The position numbers and the translations under genes were made by a program. Source: Paralithodes platypus (Eukaryota; Arthropoda; Malacostraca; Decapoda; Lithodidae). From it: DNA of 64,000 nt. The stretch is taken from positions 3,173,550 to 3,237,549 of the forward strand of contig CM064539.1 of the NCBI GenBank assembly GCA_032716605.1, given 5' to 3'. This document shows, in pieces, positions 21,060 through 31,262 of this stretch. Numbering within the stretch: position 1 is the first letter of the stretch; every line of letters starts with the position of its first letter. Under the pieces are notes generated by a model. The model was not told the DNA's origin. It was given only the letters and a program-made list of their open reading frames with translations, and did not search any database.

Positions 21060-21811
21060 CTTCCCTACCTCCCCGTCCTCATTCAGACTCCCCTCCCGCC
21101 CTCGCCACTGCCCGCTAACCTTACCTACCTCCCCGTCCTCATTCAGACTCCCCTCCCGCCCTCGCCACTGCCCGCTAACCTTTCCTACCTCCCCGCCCTC
21201 ATTCAGACCTCTTCTGCCCTCGCCACTGCCCGCTAACCTTTCCTACTTCCCCGTCCTCATTCAAACTCCCCTCCCGCCCTCGCCACTGCCCGCTAACCTT
21301 TCCTACCTCCCCGTCCTCATTCAGACTCCCCTCCTGCCCTCGCCACTGCTCGCTAACCTTTCCTACCTCCCCGCCCTCATTCAGACCCCTCCTGCCCTCG
21401 CCACTGCCCGCTAACCTTTCCTACCTCCCCGTCCTCATTCAGACTCCCCTCCCGCCCTCGCCACTGCCCGCTAACCTTTCCTACCTCCCCGTCCTCATTC
21501 AGATTCCCCTCCCGGCCTCGCCACTGCCCGCTAACCTTTCCTACCTCCCCGCCCTCATTCAGATCCCTCCTGCCCTCGCCACTGCCCGCTAACCTTTCCT
21601 ACCTCCCCGTCCTCATTCAGATTCCCCTCCCGCCCTCGCCACTGCCCGCTAACCTTTCCTACCTCCCCGTCCTCATTCAGATTCCCCTCCTGCCCTCGCC
21701 ACTGCCCGCTAACCTTTCCTACCTCCCCGTCCTCATTCAGACTCCCCTCCCGCCCTCGCCACTGCCCGGTTAGCGGGCAGTGGCGAGGGCAGGAGGGGAG
21801 TCTGAATGAGG
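21060..21811. repeat. 60-bp minisatellite, about 12 copies, with an inverted last unit
   Basis: The unit contains CCTACCTCCCCGTCCTCATT, CAGACTCCCCTCCCGCCCTC and GCCACTGCCCGCTAACCTTT. Some units are 57-59 bp. The final unit (about 21770-21811) is in reverse orientation and can pair with its neighbour as a 40-bp hairpin. Confidence 0.95.
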
Positions 21812-21814
21812 CTT

Positions 21815-21842
21815 ATCACACACTCACACTCACACTCACACT

Positions 21843-21883
<41 letters not shown>
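21815..21883. repeat. ACTC, C-run and (CT)n simple repeats
   Basis: CACACT repeats, a C-run of about 12 and (CT)n directly follow the inverted minisatellite unit. Confidence 0.9.
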
Positions 21884-21884
<1 letters not shown>

Positions 21885-21963
21885 CCAACAACATATCACA
21901 CATCCCATATTAACAATCCCAACTTTATGTTTCCCATTCGTGTAATATCATATGTTGTGGCTG

Positions 21964-22345
21964 TTAAGGGGGGTCACAGGCTGTTTTTTCTCTTTCTCTC
22001 CCTCTCTCTTTGGCTTGTATTCATTCGGCCCCATTCAGCCACGGTTTTAAGACGTTTATCCTCATCCAGGTGTTGATTTCTTCCTGGCGAGCGATAGCGA
22101 GCTAGCGTTGTATGGAGAAATCCGGCTTCGCCGGAGAAATTTTTCTATCGAAAAATGTACAATTTTAGCTTGCTGTCAAAACAAAAATATATATATGCTG
22201 GCTCGCTACCGCTCGCCAGGAAAATATTGACGCCTGGATGGGGGTAAACGTCTTAAAACAGTAGGCTGAATGGGGCCGAATGGATACAAGCCAGAGAAAG
22301 AGAAAAGGAGAAAAAGATAAAACAAAAACAGGTGACCCCCCTTAA
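21964..22345. mobile_element. P1 foldback element, most complete copy
   Basis: TTAAGGGGGGTCACAGG starts at 21964 and GGTGACCCCCCTTAA ends at 22345; length 382 bp. Both arms carry the GGCTTGTAT(C)CATTCGG block and its complement. The inner arms GCGAGCGATAGCGAGC and GCTCGCTACCGCTCGC face each other around CCGGCTTCGCCGG. No coding capacity; useful reference copy. Confidence 0.85.
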
Positions 22346-22577
22346 GTGACATGCCATAAAGTGTATACAAAACAATGTTTGGTAATGCTCGCTCATATTG
22401 TGCCACACAATTTATAACACTTGTATCTGTATGTTTACTAATTTTGAATGGCATATGATATTTTATTTTTGATAGGTGTGTGGCTGAATGCAATTACTGT
22501 ATATCACACCGGTAAAAAATTTTTTTTTTTTTTTTTTTTTTGCAATAAATGGCTTATTTCCTTCCCTATAATATAAA

Positions 22578-22924
22578 TATTGAGGGGGGTCACCGGCTTT
22601 TGTTTGTCTTTTTCTCCTTTTCTCTCTTTCTCTGGCTTGAATTCATTCGGCCCCATTCAGCCTACTGTTTAAGACGTTTATCCCCATCCAGGTGTCGATT
22701 TCTTCCTGGCGAGCGATAGCTAGCCAGCATTGTATGGAGATATCCGGCTTCGCCGGAGAAATTTTTCTATCGAAAAATGTACAAATTTACCTTGCTGTCA
22801 AAACAAAAATATATATATAGTGGCTCGCTACCGCTCACCACAATAATATTGACACCTGGATGGGGGCAAACGTCTTAAAACAGTAGGCTGAATGGGGCCG
22901 AATGGATACAAGCCAAATAGAGAG
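22578..22924. mobile_element. P1 foldback element, left part, split by the CR1 LINE
   Basis: It starts GAGGGGGGTCACCGGC, has the full central hairpin and runs to the right-arm block GGATACAAGCCAAATAG. There it stops and the LINE 3' repeat begins. The missing right end is found at 28648-28689. Confidence 0.8.
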
Positions 22925-22954
22925 AGTACAAAGGAGTACAAAGGAGTACAAAGG
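22925..22954. repeat. 10-bp tandem repeat at the CR1 3' end
   Basis: AGTACAAAGG is repeated three times in direct succession on the plus strand. CR1-clade elements typically end in short tandem repeats rather than poly-A, and this agrees. Confidence 0.8.
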
Positions 22955-23155
22955 AAATCAAGCAACAACAGATCTAGTGACCCTTCTAGGTTGCTTGTCC
23001 TCCAAAACACTGAGGATCAAGTGTCCAAACAGTGGTTTAGAGTGGGTAAGGGAACATTGGAAAGGGAATTACTGCCCTGGAACTAATGTCCGTGGCAGGA
23101 TTAGGAAGTTAGTAGGGGACAGATGGGTTAGTAACTGAGGGGGGATAAAATAAAG

Positions 23156-24799
23156 TTATTCATTTACAAACGCAGTCAGTCGCGGGTTTGATGCGAGATA
23201 TTTGTCTAGGCGGAGTTTAAATGATTCAACGGTGATGCAGTCTATAACGTTTCGGGGAAGCCCATTCCACAAGTTGACAACTCGATTGAAGAAGAAATTC
23301 TTAGATTCGTGTGAGTTAAAAGATTTACCAATAATTTTGCAACCGTTTCCCCGCGTGTAATTAGATTGGTCGATAGTGAAGTACTTACTACAGTTCATAT
23401 TGTCGATGCCTTTGATGATTTTGAACACTTGAATTAAGTCACCTCTTAATCTGCGCTGGGTTAAAGGAAATAGATTTAATTCTCTAAGACGCTCTTCGTA
23501 TGGTTTGTTCTTTAGGCTAGGTATCATTTTGGTAACTCTACGTTGAACTCGTTCTAGCTTGTTTATATCTTTTTGGTAATAAGGGCACCAGGATTGAACG
23601 CAGTATTCCAGAAGAGGGCGGACTAATGAATTGTAAAGGGTTAGGATAACTTCTTTGGATTTATGCTCAAATGACCTGCCTATAAAGCCAATTATTTTGT
23701 TTGCCTTCTTAACAACTTCTGAACATTGTTGACTCGGTTTTAGGTTACTCGATATTGTTACTCCCAGATCGGTTTCTCTGTTTACATTCTTAAGCTGAGT
23801 GCCATTCATCGAATAGTTTGCTTTCTCATTTAGGTATCCGATATGTAGTACTTTACATTTATCCGCATTGAAACTCATTTGCCAAATTTGGGCCCAACAT
23901 GACAATTTATCTAGATTGTGTTGCATATCGTCAACTTGTTCTTTTGAGAGTACGCTATTTGCAATTTTTGTATCGTCAGCAAATTTTGAGATTGTACAGG
24001 TGAGACCCTCATCTATGTCGTTGATGTAAATTAGAAAGAGAATTGGTCCTAGTACCGATCCCTGGGGTACCCCGCTACTTACATTGGTCCATTTTGATGC
24101 CTTACCGTTTATGACTACTCTTTGCTTTCTGTCGCTGAGCCAATTTTCTATCCATTTCAACACACCGTCTTGTATTCCATGCGCTTTTAGTTTTAGCAGT
24201 AAACGTTTGTGGGGAACTTTGTCAAAGGCCTTTTGAAAATCAAGGTATATAATATCTACAGCTTTACTCTCATCGTAGAGGTTGAGGATATCGTGGAAGA
24301 AGTCTAAGAGGTTTGTTAAACAGGAACGTTTTTTACGAAAGCCGTGTTGAGTATCTTTAAGTATGTTATTTTCCTCTAAGTGATTTACGAGTCTGTCTCG
24401 TATGACCGTTTCTAGCATTTTACATACAACTGAGGTTAAGCTAATTGGACGATAGTTACTGGGTAGGGATTTGCTGCCTTTTTTGAATATCGGTGTTACG
24501 TTGGCTAGCTTCCACTGATCGGGCATAGTTCCAGACTGCAAGGATTTATTGAATAGTAATGTCAGTGGTTTAGAGAGCTCATCCTTAGCTTCCTTTAGAA
24601 CTCTAGGCGAGATTGTATCAGGTCCAGGCGTTTTATTTACCTTGAGTTTATCTAAACAATTCAATACATCTCTCTCTGTAACGGTGATATTGCTTAGAAC
24701 ATCTGAATTATCAATCTGAATCGGCGATGGTGTAGGGATATCACTGAGGTCTTCTGTTGTAAAAACTGATGCAAAGAAGGTATTGAGGGCATTACTCAT
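23156..24799 (-). CDS. Reverse transcriptase part of CR1-like ORF2
   Basis: 547 codons from the first Met. Coding continues upstream in the same frame to about 24942, where the endonuclease frame is lost. Visible RT blocks are LANVTPIFKKGSK and NYRPISLTSV (residues 99-124), YLDFQKAFDKVPH with catalytic D187, GVPQGSVLGP (243-252) and FADDTK with the DD pair at 275-276. Downstream come LVRPLLEYCVQSW, LERVQRRVTKMIP and WNGLP..FKLRLD, the usual LINE C-terminus. It would reverse-transcribe the element RNA at nicked DNA in the nucleus. The internal Met at 24799 is probably not a real start. Confidence 0.9.
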   Translation of the reverse strand: MSNALNTFFASVFTTEDLSDIPTPSPIQIDNSDVLSNITVTERDVLNCLDKLKVNKTPGPDTISPRVLKEAKDELSKPLTLLFNKSLQSGTMPDQWKLANVTPIFKKGSKSLPSNYRPISLTSVVCKMLETVIRDRLVNHLEENNILKDTQHGFRKKRSCLTNLLDFFHDILNLYDESKAVDIIYLDFQKAFDKVPHKRLLLKLKAHGIQDGVLKWIENWLSDRKQRVVINGKASKWTNVSSGVPQGSVLGPILFLIYINDIDEGLTCTISKFADDTKIANSVLSKEQVDDMQHNLDKLSCWAQIWQMSFNADKCKVLHIGYLNEKANYSMNGTQLKNVNRETDLGVTISSNLKPSQQCSEVVKKANKIIGFIGRSFEHKSKEVILTLYNSLVRPLLEYCVQSWCPYYQKDINKLERVQRRVTKMIPSLKNKPYEERLRELNLFPLTQRRLRGDLIQVFKIIKGIDNMNCSKYFTIDQSNYTRGNGCKIIGKSFNSHESKNFFFNRVVNLWNGLPRNVIDCITVESFKLRLDKYLASNPRLTAFVNE

Positions 24800-24933
24800 T
24801 TGTTCTTCGTCTTTGGTGTATTCTCCATTTTCATCGACTAACGGTCCAACAGTTGAAGTAACGACTTTTTTCTTTCTGATATAACTATAGAATTCTTTCG
24901 GGTTTGTTTTACTTTGATTCGCAATATGTAACT

Positions 24934-26034
24934 CTAAGGTCTTTTACTTTGCTTAATTAACTTTTTGGCTTTGCGTCGTAGCTCTACAAATTTCAGCCGT
25001 TCTTCGTCATTTTGTGAGGATTTTAATCTATCATTAGCAAATTTTTTAGCAAGCAGGCAGTTTGAAATATCTTTATTCCACCATTTGGGCTTATTATTAT
25101 GGCCTGGACGCCGAGTTTTCGATGGTATGCAGTCTTGCACTGCTTTTAGGTAAGTGGCTTCGAATAACTTCCAAGATGTATTTATGTCGTTATTGTGAAT
25201 TAAAAAGCTCCAGTCAGTTTCTTTAAACATAGCTCTAAGTTTATGGAAGTTTGCTTTCTTGAAATTAGGGACTTTTTCGATGCTACTATTTGGTTCGTTA
25301 CTAGTAAACTTTAAAGTGAAAGTTATCGTACGATGGTCGCTGTTACTGAATTCATCACCAACATTCAAATTCTCTATTAATTCTTCTTTTGTTGCAAGTA
25401 CAATGTCAAGAACGTTATTACCACGGGTCGGCGTTCCAACAAATTGATAAAGCGAACTCTCTTGTAAGTTCGTATACAAGTCATGTCCGGAGTGTGAAGT
25501 AAGAGTATCGCCCCACTTGGTTACAGGTAAATTAAAGTCACCAAAAATTACGGTATCTTGTGAGTTACTTACATCTGCAATTTGTTCGTAAATTTCTCGG
25601 TCAGTTTGCACTGATTGAGCTGGAGGTCTGTATATTAATGCAAGTATTATTTTGGTACCTTTATTATTCTTTATTAGCACAAAAGATGCGTCGACGTTCA
25701 CAATTTGAGGTTTTGACAAGAGGGTAGGGTTAAGACTTTCTTTGATATAAAGTAAAACGCCACCTCCATTTCGATTTATTCGGCTTTTCTCAAACATTAC
25801 ATAACCGGGAAGTGAATACTCTGCTAAAAAGTCTCTATCTTCTGTATTGAGCCAAGATTCTGTTATGCCAATCACATCATAATTTTCTGTAAACACTAGC
25901 TCCTCTAAATCTGAAAATTTATTGCGTATGCTACGAGCGTTTGCATAGAAAACCTTTAAATTTGTTATTTTAGAACTCACGGAACGCTCTTTAATAATAT
26001 TTTTGGTTCTTGTCGGATCTACATTTATGTTCAT
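24934..26034 (-). CDS. AP-like endonuclease part of CR1-like ORF2
   Basis: 366 codons. The exonuclease-endonuclease-phosphatase fold motifs are in order: N32 in NARSIRNKF, E59 in GITESWL, YRPP near 135, GDFNLP (D166, N168) and SDHRTI (D233, H234). This domain nicks target DNA to prime reverse transcription. The frame ends at a TAG just after KLIKQSKRP. One missing A in the short A-run near 24945 explains the loss, because the RT frame continues immediately with TLELHIANQ. ORF1 ends 83 bp upstream of this start. Confidence 0.9.
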   Translation of the reverse strand: MNINVDPTRTKNIIKERSVSSKITNLKVFYANARSIRNKFSDLEELVFTENYDVIGITESWLNTEDRDFLAEYSLPGYVMFEKSRINRNGGGVLLYIKESLNPTLLSKPQIVNVDASFVLIKNNKGTKIILALIYRPPAQSVQTDREIYEQIADVSNSQDTVIFGDFNLPVTKWGDTLTSHSGHDLYTNLQESSLYQFVGTPTRGNNVLDIVLATKEELIENLNVGDEFSNSDHRTITFTLKFTSNEPNSSIEKVPNFKKANFHKLRAMFKETDWSFLIHNNDINTSWKLFEATYLKAVQDCIPSKTRRPGHNNKPKWWNKDISNCLLAKKFANDRLKSSQNDEERLKFVELRRKAKKLIKQSKRP

Positions 26035-26117
26035 GGCTGTCCTCGGTCCTCGCTGTCTTCGGTCCTTATCGCTGGTGGTCCTCGGTTGCCTCTGTTTTTT
26101 TCTTGGCGTTGGATGAT

Positions 26118-27245
26118 TTATGTCACTGCTGCTTCTTCTCGGATGGCGTTTTTTGATCCATGGCTGCGGACTGCTTCGTGTAGGAGACGACCCATGCGTG
26201 CTGAACCCACAGGGTTTAGATGAGTGCCATCCTTGCGGAACAGAGTAGGCTGGTTGTAGAAGTTGTCCCAGAGGTTGATGAATTCAACTTCTTCCCTCAG
26301 ACACAAATGTTTTAGTCGGCTATTTGTGCTGAAAGCCTTGTCGTAGAATTTGTCAGGTGCGTCGATCTTGGGGAGAATGCTTGAGATGATGATATTCCTT
26401 GACTTGTTTTTGTAGTGCTGGATCATCTTGCGATATTTCTCCATCAACTCTTCGGATCTGGTGCGCATGACGTCATTTGAACCAGCATGGATGACAAAAA
26501 GGGTATTTTCATTTGCATCCTTTGTGGTATCTTCGAAGGCTTCCACAATGTCGTCCAGTCCAGCTCCTGGGATGCAAAATCTTTTTCGTTTATTTGGGAC
26601 TCTGTCGCAGAACTCTTCGACCTGTCCTCGTAGGATGGAATCCCCAACGAGCCTGGTCTCTTCTGGTTCGTCTTCCATCTCTACCAATATCTCAAATCTG
26701 TTGGCCATTGTGACTGGTAGATGAGACCTTTTCTGCGTTGGCCGTGCACCGTTCCTCACTGGTGTAAATCCGGAAACCTGTGGTGGCGGGACTCTACGTA
26801 CAGGTCGGGGAGAGGAGTGGTTAGAACGGGGGCGAGGGGTTGGTACTGTTCGTGCTAGCAGGCTTCTTGCACGAGGAGTGGGGGAGAGACTAAGGTGAAC
26901 AGGGCGGCTGTCCTGGTTTGATGTCGGCTCAGGTTCATCAGAAGCATCTGCTGCAGTGTCTACTGCAGGTGTTGGATTGTTGGCAGATGACGTTGGGGCG
27001 GTGGTGGATGCTGGAGTTGAAACAATTTGAGTTAGTGATACTCCAACGTTGAGTGTTACAAACTCTTGGAGTGATTCCAGCTTCCTGGTGAGGGCGTTGA
27101 TCTTGTTGAGGGCTTCATCCAATTTTGCTGTCAAATCCCCTCGTTGCTGGCAGAGTCGGCAGACTTGTGGATCGGCAGGAGCAAACATGGAAGCACCAAA
27201 CCTACCGGCACAGTTCGTACAGGCACGAGGCATGGTGACGATCAC
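26118..27245 (-). CDS. CR1-like ORF1: zinc finger, coiled coil and SGNH esterase
   Basis: 375 codons. An N-terminal C-x2-C...C-x2-C finger uses C9, C12, C29 and C32. A heptad-like segment at about 38-62 is probably a coiled coil, followed by a Pro/Ser/Thr-rich linker to about 178. The C-terminal domain has SGNH hydrolase blocks: GDS (201-203), GAG (227-229), GSND (255-258) and DGTH (339-342). Such esterase domains are known in ORF1 of CR1-group LINEs; their substrate is unclear. Met5 (MPRACTNC) is an equally good start. No lesion is seen. Confidence 0.9.
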   Translation of the reverse strand: MIVTMPRACTNCAGRFGASMFAPADPQVCRLCQQRGDLTAKLDEALNKINALTRKLESLQEFVTLNVGVSLTQIVSTPASTTAPTSSANNPTPAVDTAADASDEPEPTSNQDSRPVHLSLSPTPRARSLLARTVPTPRPRSNHSSPRPVRRVPPPQVSGFTPVRNGARPTQKRSHLPVTMANRFEILVEMEDEPEETRLVGDSILRGQVEEFCDRVPNKRKRFCIPGAGLDDIVEAFEDTTKDANENTLFVIHAGSNDVMRTRSEELMEKYRKMIQHYKNKSRNIIISSILPKIDAPDKFYDKAFSTNSRLKHLCLREEVEFINLWDNFYNQPTLFRKDGTHLNPVGSARMGRLLHEAVRSHGSKNAIREEAAVT

Positions 27246-27329
27246 TTTCTTCAGTTCACTTCACTCACTTAAAAACACTTAACTCACTTTAAAAACACTA
27301 AACTCACTTTAAAAACACTTCACTTACTT

Positions 27330-28110
27330 AAATAGGCCTAACCGAAAACAAAAATGTTGAAATACACACAAATAGGTTATCAGCGGTGATAGCCTAACCA
27401 AAAATTAAAACAAAACAAAATTAAATTTGAATACGCAGTGATAGCCGAACCGAAAACAATTTTATGTTTATTTAAACAGAAATAGGACACCAGGGGTTAT
27501 AGCCTATCCTAACCGAAAACAAAAATTATGAAATACCGGTACGCAGAAATAGGTCACCAGCGGTGATAGCCTAGACTAACCGAAAACAAAAATTATGAAA
27601 TACTGGTACGCAGAAATAGGCCACCAGCGGTGATAGCCTAACTGAAAATTTAAAAATTGAAGTACGCAGAAATAGGCCACCAGGGATGATAGCCTAGACT
27701 AACCGAAAACAAAAATTATGAAATACCGGTACGCAGAAATAGGCCACCAGCGGTGATAGCCTAGAATTATGAAATACTGGTACGCAGAAATAGGCCACCA
27801 GCGGTGATAGCCTAACTGAAAATTTAAAAATTGAAGTACGCAGAAATAGGCCACCAGGGATGATAGCCTAGACTAACCGAAAACAAAATTAACCGAAAAC
27901 AAAAATTATGAAATACCGGTACGCAGAAATAGGCCACCAGCGGTGATAGCCTAACTGAAAATTTAAAAATTGAAGTACCGTACGCAGAAATAGGCCACCA
28001 GGGATGATAGCCTAGACTAACCGAAAACAAAAATAACCACAAACAAAAAAGTATGAAATATGCAGAAGTAGGCTACCAGGGGTGATAACCTACCTAAAAA
28101 AGCAAACAAA
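27330..28110 (-). repeat. Tandem monomers in the LINE 5' region (about 12 units of 48-75 bp)
   Basis: On the plus strand each unit carries AGAAATAGGCCACCAG followed by CGGTGATAGCCTA or GGATGATAGCCTAGAC. CCGAAAACAAAAATTATGAA or CTGAAAATTTAAAAATTGAA links them. Two unit types alternate, giving a higher-order period in the middle of the array. Position directly upstream of ORF1 suggests 5' UTR monomers that could carry promoter activity (inference). Confidence 0.85.
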
Positions 28111-28647
28111 TATATATATATATAATAGAATATGTGACTAAATATACAATTCACCAAATAGAGATTATATAAAAATAAAGTGTAACTGCACACAAGGGGT
28201 TAATATACTGTATCAACAGATGGCGCTGGTGTCACTGTAGGCTAGTCAAGCAGGATTATATTTAGATAAACAAAGTTATCAGTCAAAGGTTACTACAGTA
28301 CAAGATCATGCAAGCAACAACTAAAATTACAGATATATATAGCTACAGTAGGATACTGAATACGATAACTACTAGAGTTAATAAGAAAATACAAAGCTAG
28401 ATCGACTAGGCGTGCGTCGTCTGCTACAAGCTAGGATAACAAATGTAAACAACAATGTTTATCAGTCAGAAAAGCAATAAAATAACATGCACGGCAACTA
28501 CAGAACTATGTGGAGGTTAAACAAGCACTTAACTACTGTTCATGCAATGAATAAAGGGAATTGGGATATGAAATACTCAAATTAGGATAGAGTTTTCTCA
28601 GTGGCGATGCGGAGCTGTAGGCGGTGCTAAAGCCGGCGGGTGAATGG
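28110..28647 (-). other. Presumed 5' UTR start of the CR1 LINE
   Basis: Unique sequence between the monomer array and the P1 right end. The presumed transcript start near 28640 on the minus strand reads CCATTCACCCGCCGGC, the only GC-rich patch here. No ORF. Confidence 0.5.
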
Positions 28648-28689
28648 AAGAGGGAGAGAAGAGTAAAAAACCGAGGTGGGATCCCTTAA
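28648..28689. mobile_element. P1 foldback element, right end, separated by the LINE
   Basis: GAGGGAGAGAAGAGTAAAAA, then ACCGAGGTGGGATCCCTTAA matches the right end of P1 copies at 32115-32150 and 63025-63065 (GCGAGGTGGGCTCCCTTAA). TTAA is at 28686-28689. Confidence 0.75.
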
Positions 28690-28740
28690 ATCCAAAGTGC
28701 TATTTACTATATTCAATAATGCAATGAATGTATTTAAATG

Positions 28741-28825
28741 ATTCACTTGCACCTTCTGTATATTTATTATTCACTTGCACCTTCTGTATATTTATGATTC
28801 ACTTGCACCTTCTGTATATTTATGA
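28741..28825. repeat. 28-bp tandem repeat, three copies
   Basis: ATTCACTTGCACCTTCTGTA plus TATTTATT, repeated at an exact 28-bp spacing. Confidence 0.9.
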
Positions 28826-28914
28826 TTCGTGTCAGATATGTTTTGGTGTTGAATCCAGTCTATACTAAAATAGTACAGCCTACTTGGACATTTTATTAAA
28901 CTATTATTACTGAT

Positions 28915-28998
28915 AGAGTTCCTTTCTAAGTTGACTATAATCGTCTGATAGTTGCCTGAATATGATGACAAGGACGTCCGTGGTACTGAACGGGTTAA
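28915..28998. mobile_element. W-family right half
   Basis: It contains TCCTTTCTAAGTTGACTATA and AGGACGTCCGTGGTACTGAA and ends GGGTTAA (TTAA 28995-28998). The left half is missing. Confidence 0.55.
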
Positions 28999-29234
28999 CA
29001 ATGAACAGCCGTATGTGTGTAAATACAAAACAAACAAAAAATATATACTTCATTTTCAACTCCCCGTCTCTTCTTTTAACTATATAAGAGACCATTTACT
29101 ATAAGTTCATATACGTACTGTCATTTCGAGCCAATTGCAATAATGGTAAGTCAATATTTATTTATTACTCGCACACAGAAATAAGTAAACAAAACAAAGC
29201 ACACACTCTCTCTCTCTCTCTCTTACACCCATAA

Positions 29235-29449
29235 TTAACCCCTTCTGTACCAGGGACGTCATTTTCATCATGTTCTGGCAACTATTGTACGATTTTATTC
29301 AGCTTAGGAAGGACATCTAGCAATAATAAGGCTTCACACTATCTCAACCCGCCCTTTTAACTACCACAGATCCTTCTTACGCTGCCTAATATCGTGTAAA
29401 AATAGCTAGAATGCAACATAACACACGTCGCTGGTACTGAATGGGTTAA
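29235..29449 (+). mobile_element. W-family TTAA MITE, complete
   Basis: It starts TTAACCCCTTCTGTACCAGG at 29235 and ends GCTGGTACTGAATGGGTTAA at 29449. Internal arms GATTTTATTCAGCTTAGGAA and CTTCTTACGCTGC pair imperfectly. Confidence 0.8.
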
Positions 29450-29454
29450 AGCTA

Positions 29455-29560
29455 CACACACACACGTACAGGCACACACATATTAACACACACACACACA
29501 TAACTAGATATACACACACACACACACACATACATAGATACACACACACACACACACACT
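29455..29560. repeat. (CA)n-rich region
   Basis: Interrupted CA repeats with ATA-containing spacers. Confidence 0.9.
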
Positions 29561-29675
29561 TAATTACTATATTAATTATCCAAACTAAGTCCCTGGGAAT
29601 GAGGTTATTAAGGAGCTAGATCCCCGAACTACCCACACTATAATATTATCACAATCAACCAAATTAATTACAGGC

Positions 29676-29888
29676 TATAGTCTATTCGCTGTAAGTAGGC
29701 GAGAAATCATGACCTCTAACCTCTGTAACTCAAAAATGACTAAGGTAATCGAGCTAATACTTCTACCATTTGGGAAGAGTCAGTCAAGGAATAGATGTGG
29801 AGATTTACAGACCATTTGCTCTAGCCCTTTTTGAGTTACAGAGGATAGAGGTCATGATGTCTCGCCTACTTACAGGGAATAGACTATA
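29676..29888. mobile_element. U-family MITE, complete
   Basis: TATAGTCTATTCGCTGTAAG to GGGAATAGACTATA, 213 bp, with long inverted arms including GAAATCATGACCTCTAACCT. It is in inverted interior orientation relative to 5871-6083. Confidence 0.8.
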
Positions 29889-29979
29889 ACACTAAGTAAA
29901 ATCGCCTTGATTGTACGTTTGAGGCAAAGTCTGAATTACTAGTCGAGTACCACCACTGTTAGCTAAAGTATATAACAAA

Positions 29980-30305
29980 AACGAATCCTTCCGAATCCTC
30001 CCTCCCTCGCGAGGACAGAGTCCACCTGGCCAAGCTGAGATGCGGACACCATCCAGCTCTCCTGAGCTATCAGAAGAGACTGGATGACTCCGTTGTCGAC
30101 GCCTGCCCGGGATGTAACACAGCACCCCATACCATTAAACACATCATAGAAGACTGCATTTCACACAACCACTTATGCCAACAACATAATCTACACTCAA
30201 TGAGAGCTCTGTGGGAAAGCCCGATCGTGGCCATGGCCTTCCTCAGGGACTCGGGGCTGTTCGGCCAGGCAGCTTAGGGAACAACAACAACAACAACAAC
30301 AAAAA
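29980..30305 (+). pseudogene. LINE T 3' end, uninterrupted
   Basis: The plus frame from about 29988 reads SLPREDRVHLAKLRCGHH, then DACPGCNTAPHTIKHIIEDC, and ends in GLFGQAA and a stop at about 30277. A (CAA)n tail follows. The LPR-x2-R...LR-x-GH and C-x2-C...H-x4-C pattern marks the C-terminus of R1/Jockey/I-group LINE ORF2. It has no RT domain, so it is a 5'-truncated copy. It is the empty-site reference for the V insertion at 6452. Confidence 0.8.
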
Positions 30306-30888
30306 CGAGTGGTATTCCAAAGGAGAGAGAGAGAGAGAATACACCCTTGACTGTGACCTTGATCCTTAAAAAGCTCCACCTAACTGCTGATTGGCATACG
30401 AGTTGTGTGGTAAAGGTTTTACAGACATGCATGCTCTTCCACTTTACCAATTGGAAGTAAAAGGTATCGTCATCTTAAATATTTATATCATTCCTCATCA
30501 TCACCTTGCATATAATCTTCAGCTGACTGGAATCATTGAACATTAGTTTGAATAAAATAAAAACAAATATATAGTTCTGAATGGGTAACTATCATCATTA
30601 TGGATTTTTTTTTTATAATGCTTCGTACAAGCAATGTTTTCTCCATTATTTTATTCGCCTGTTATTTCATTCAAAGCAAGACTACTAATGGCTGGCCTTG
30701 GTAAAATGTGCAGATATGACAATCATAATCTGAACAGATTTTTGGGGTACCTGACTGCAGTTAATACCTGTTGCTAATCTGTGTTCCATATTCATTTGCG
30801 AGATATCCGTATAAATATATTATGAAAAAACTCTGTGGACAAAATGTCCCTAATAAATACTGTATGAATTCTCTGAGACCAAATGCCA

Positions 30889-30932
<44 letters not shown>

Positions 30933-31260
30933 TATAGCATAAACCTAGTACTATTTCTACGGTACTCTAGTTGCCTTAGCAATAGTAATATGTTTAATTG
31001 TAAACTATTGAATTGGTCCTCTGAATGGAAACAGGTCAAAACGGCCACGACCACAACCCATGCAGCCACAATCCTAAAAATCCAAGGTTATATTTATTAA
31101 GTTAGATTATCCTGGATTGTGTAAGGTTCAGATTAATTTAGTTTAGGTTAGGTTACTTTACTTCTGGTCAGGTTAGATTATTGTTAGTTAGCTTAAATTG
31201 AGAAAAGTTACGTTAGAAGATTGTGGCCGTTTTGGTTGTGATCGCTTTCTTAGTCTCGCT
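30305..31260. other. AT-rich spacer with an (AT)n tract
   Basis: Contains (AT)n at about 30893-30932 and a TTAGGTTAGGTTA-like stretch near 31135-31160. No gene or repeat family was recognised. Confidence 0.5.
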
Positions 31261-31262
31261 GC

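Larger units (their letters stand above)
22925..28647 (-). mobile_element. Near-intact CR1-like LINE, about 5.7 kb
   Basis: Read on the minus strand, the order is a 5' region with tandem monomers (28110-27330), ORF1 with zinc finger and esterase (27245-26118), endonuclease (26034-24934), reverse transcriptase (24799-23156, open from about 24942), and a 3' UTR. It ends in three copies of a 10-bp repeat (plus-strand AGTACAAAGG, 22925-22954). An ORF1 esterase and a short terminal tandem repeat are known CR1-group traits. P1 sequence resumes on its far side, so both borders are constrained to a few bases. The only coding defect seen is a one-base frameshift in ORF2. Confidence 0.85.
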
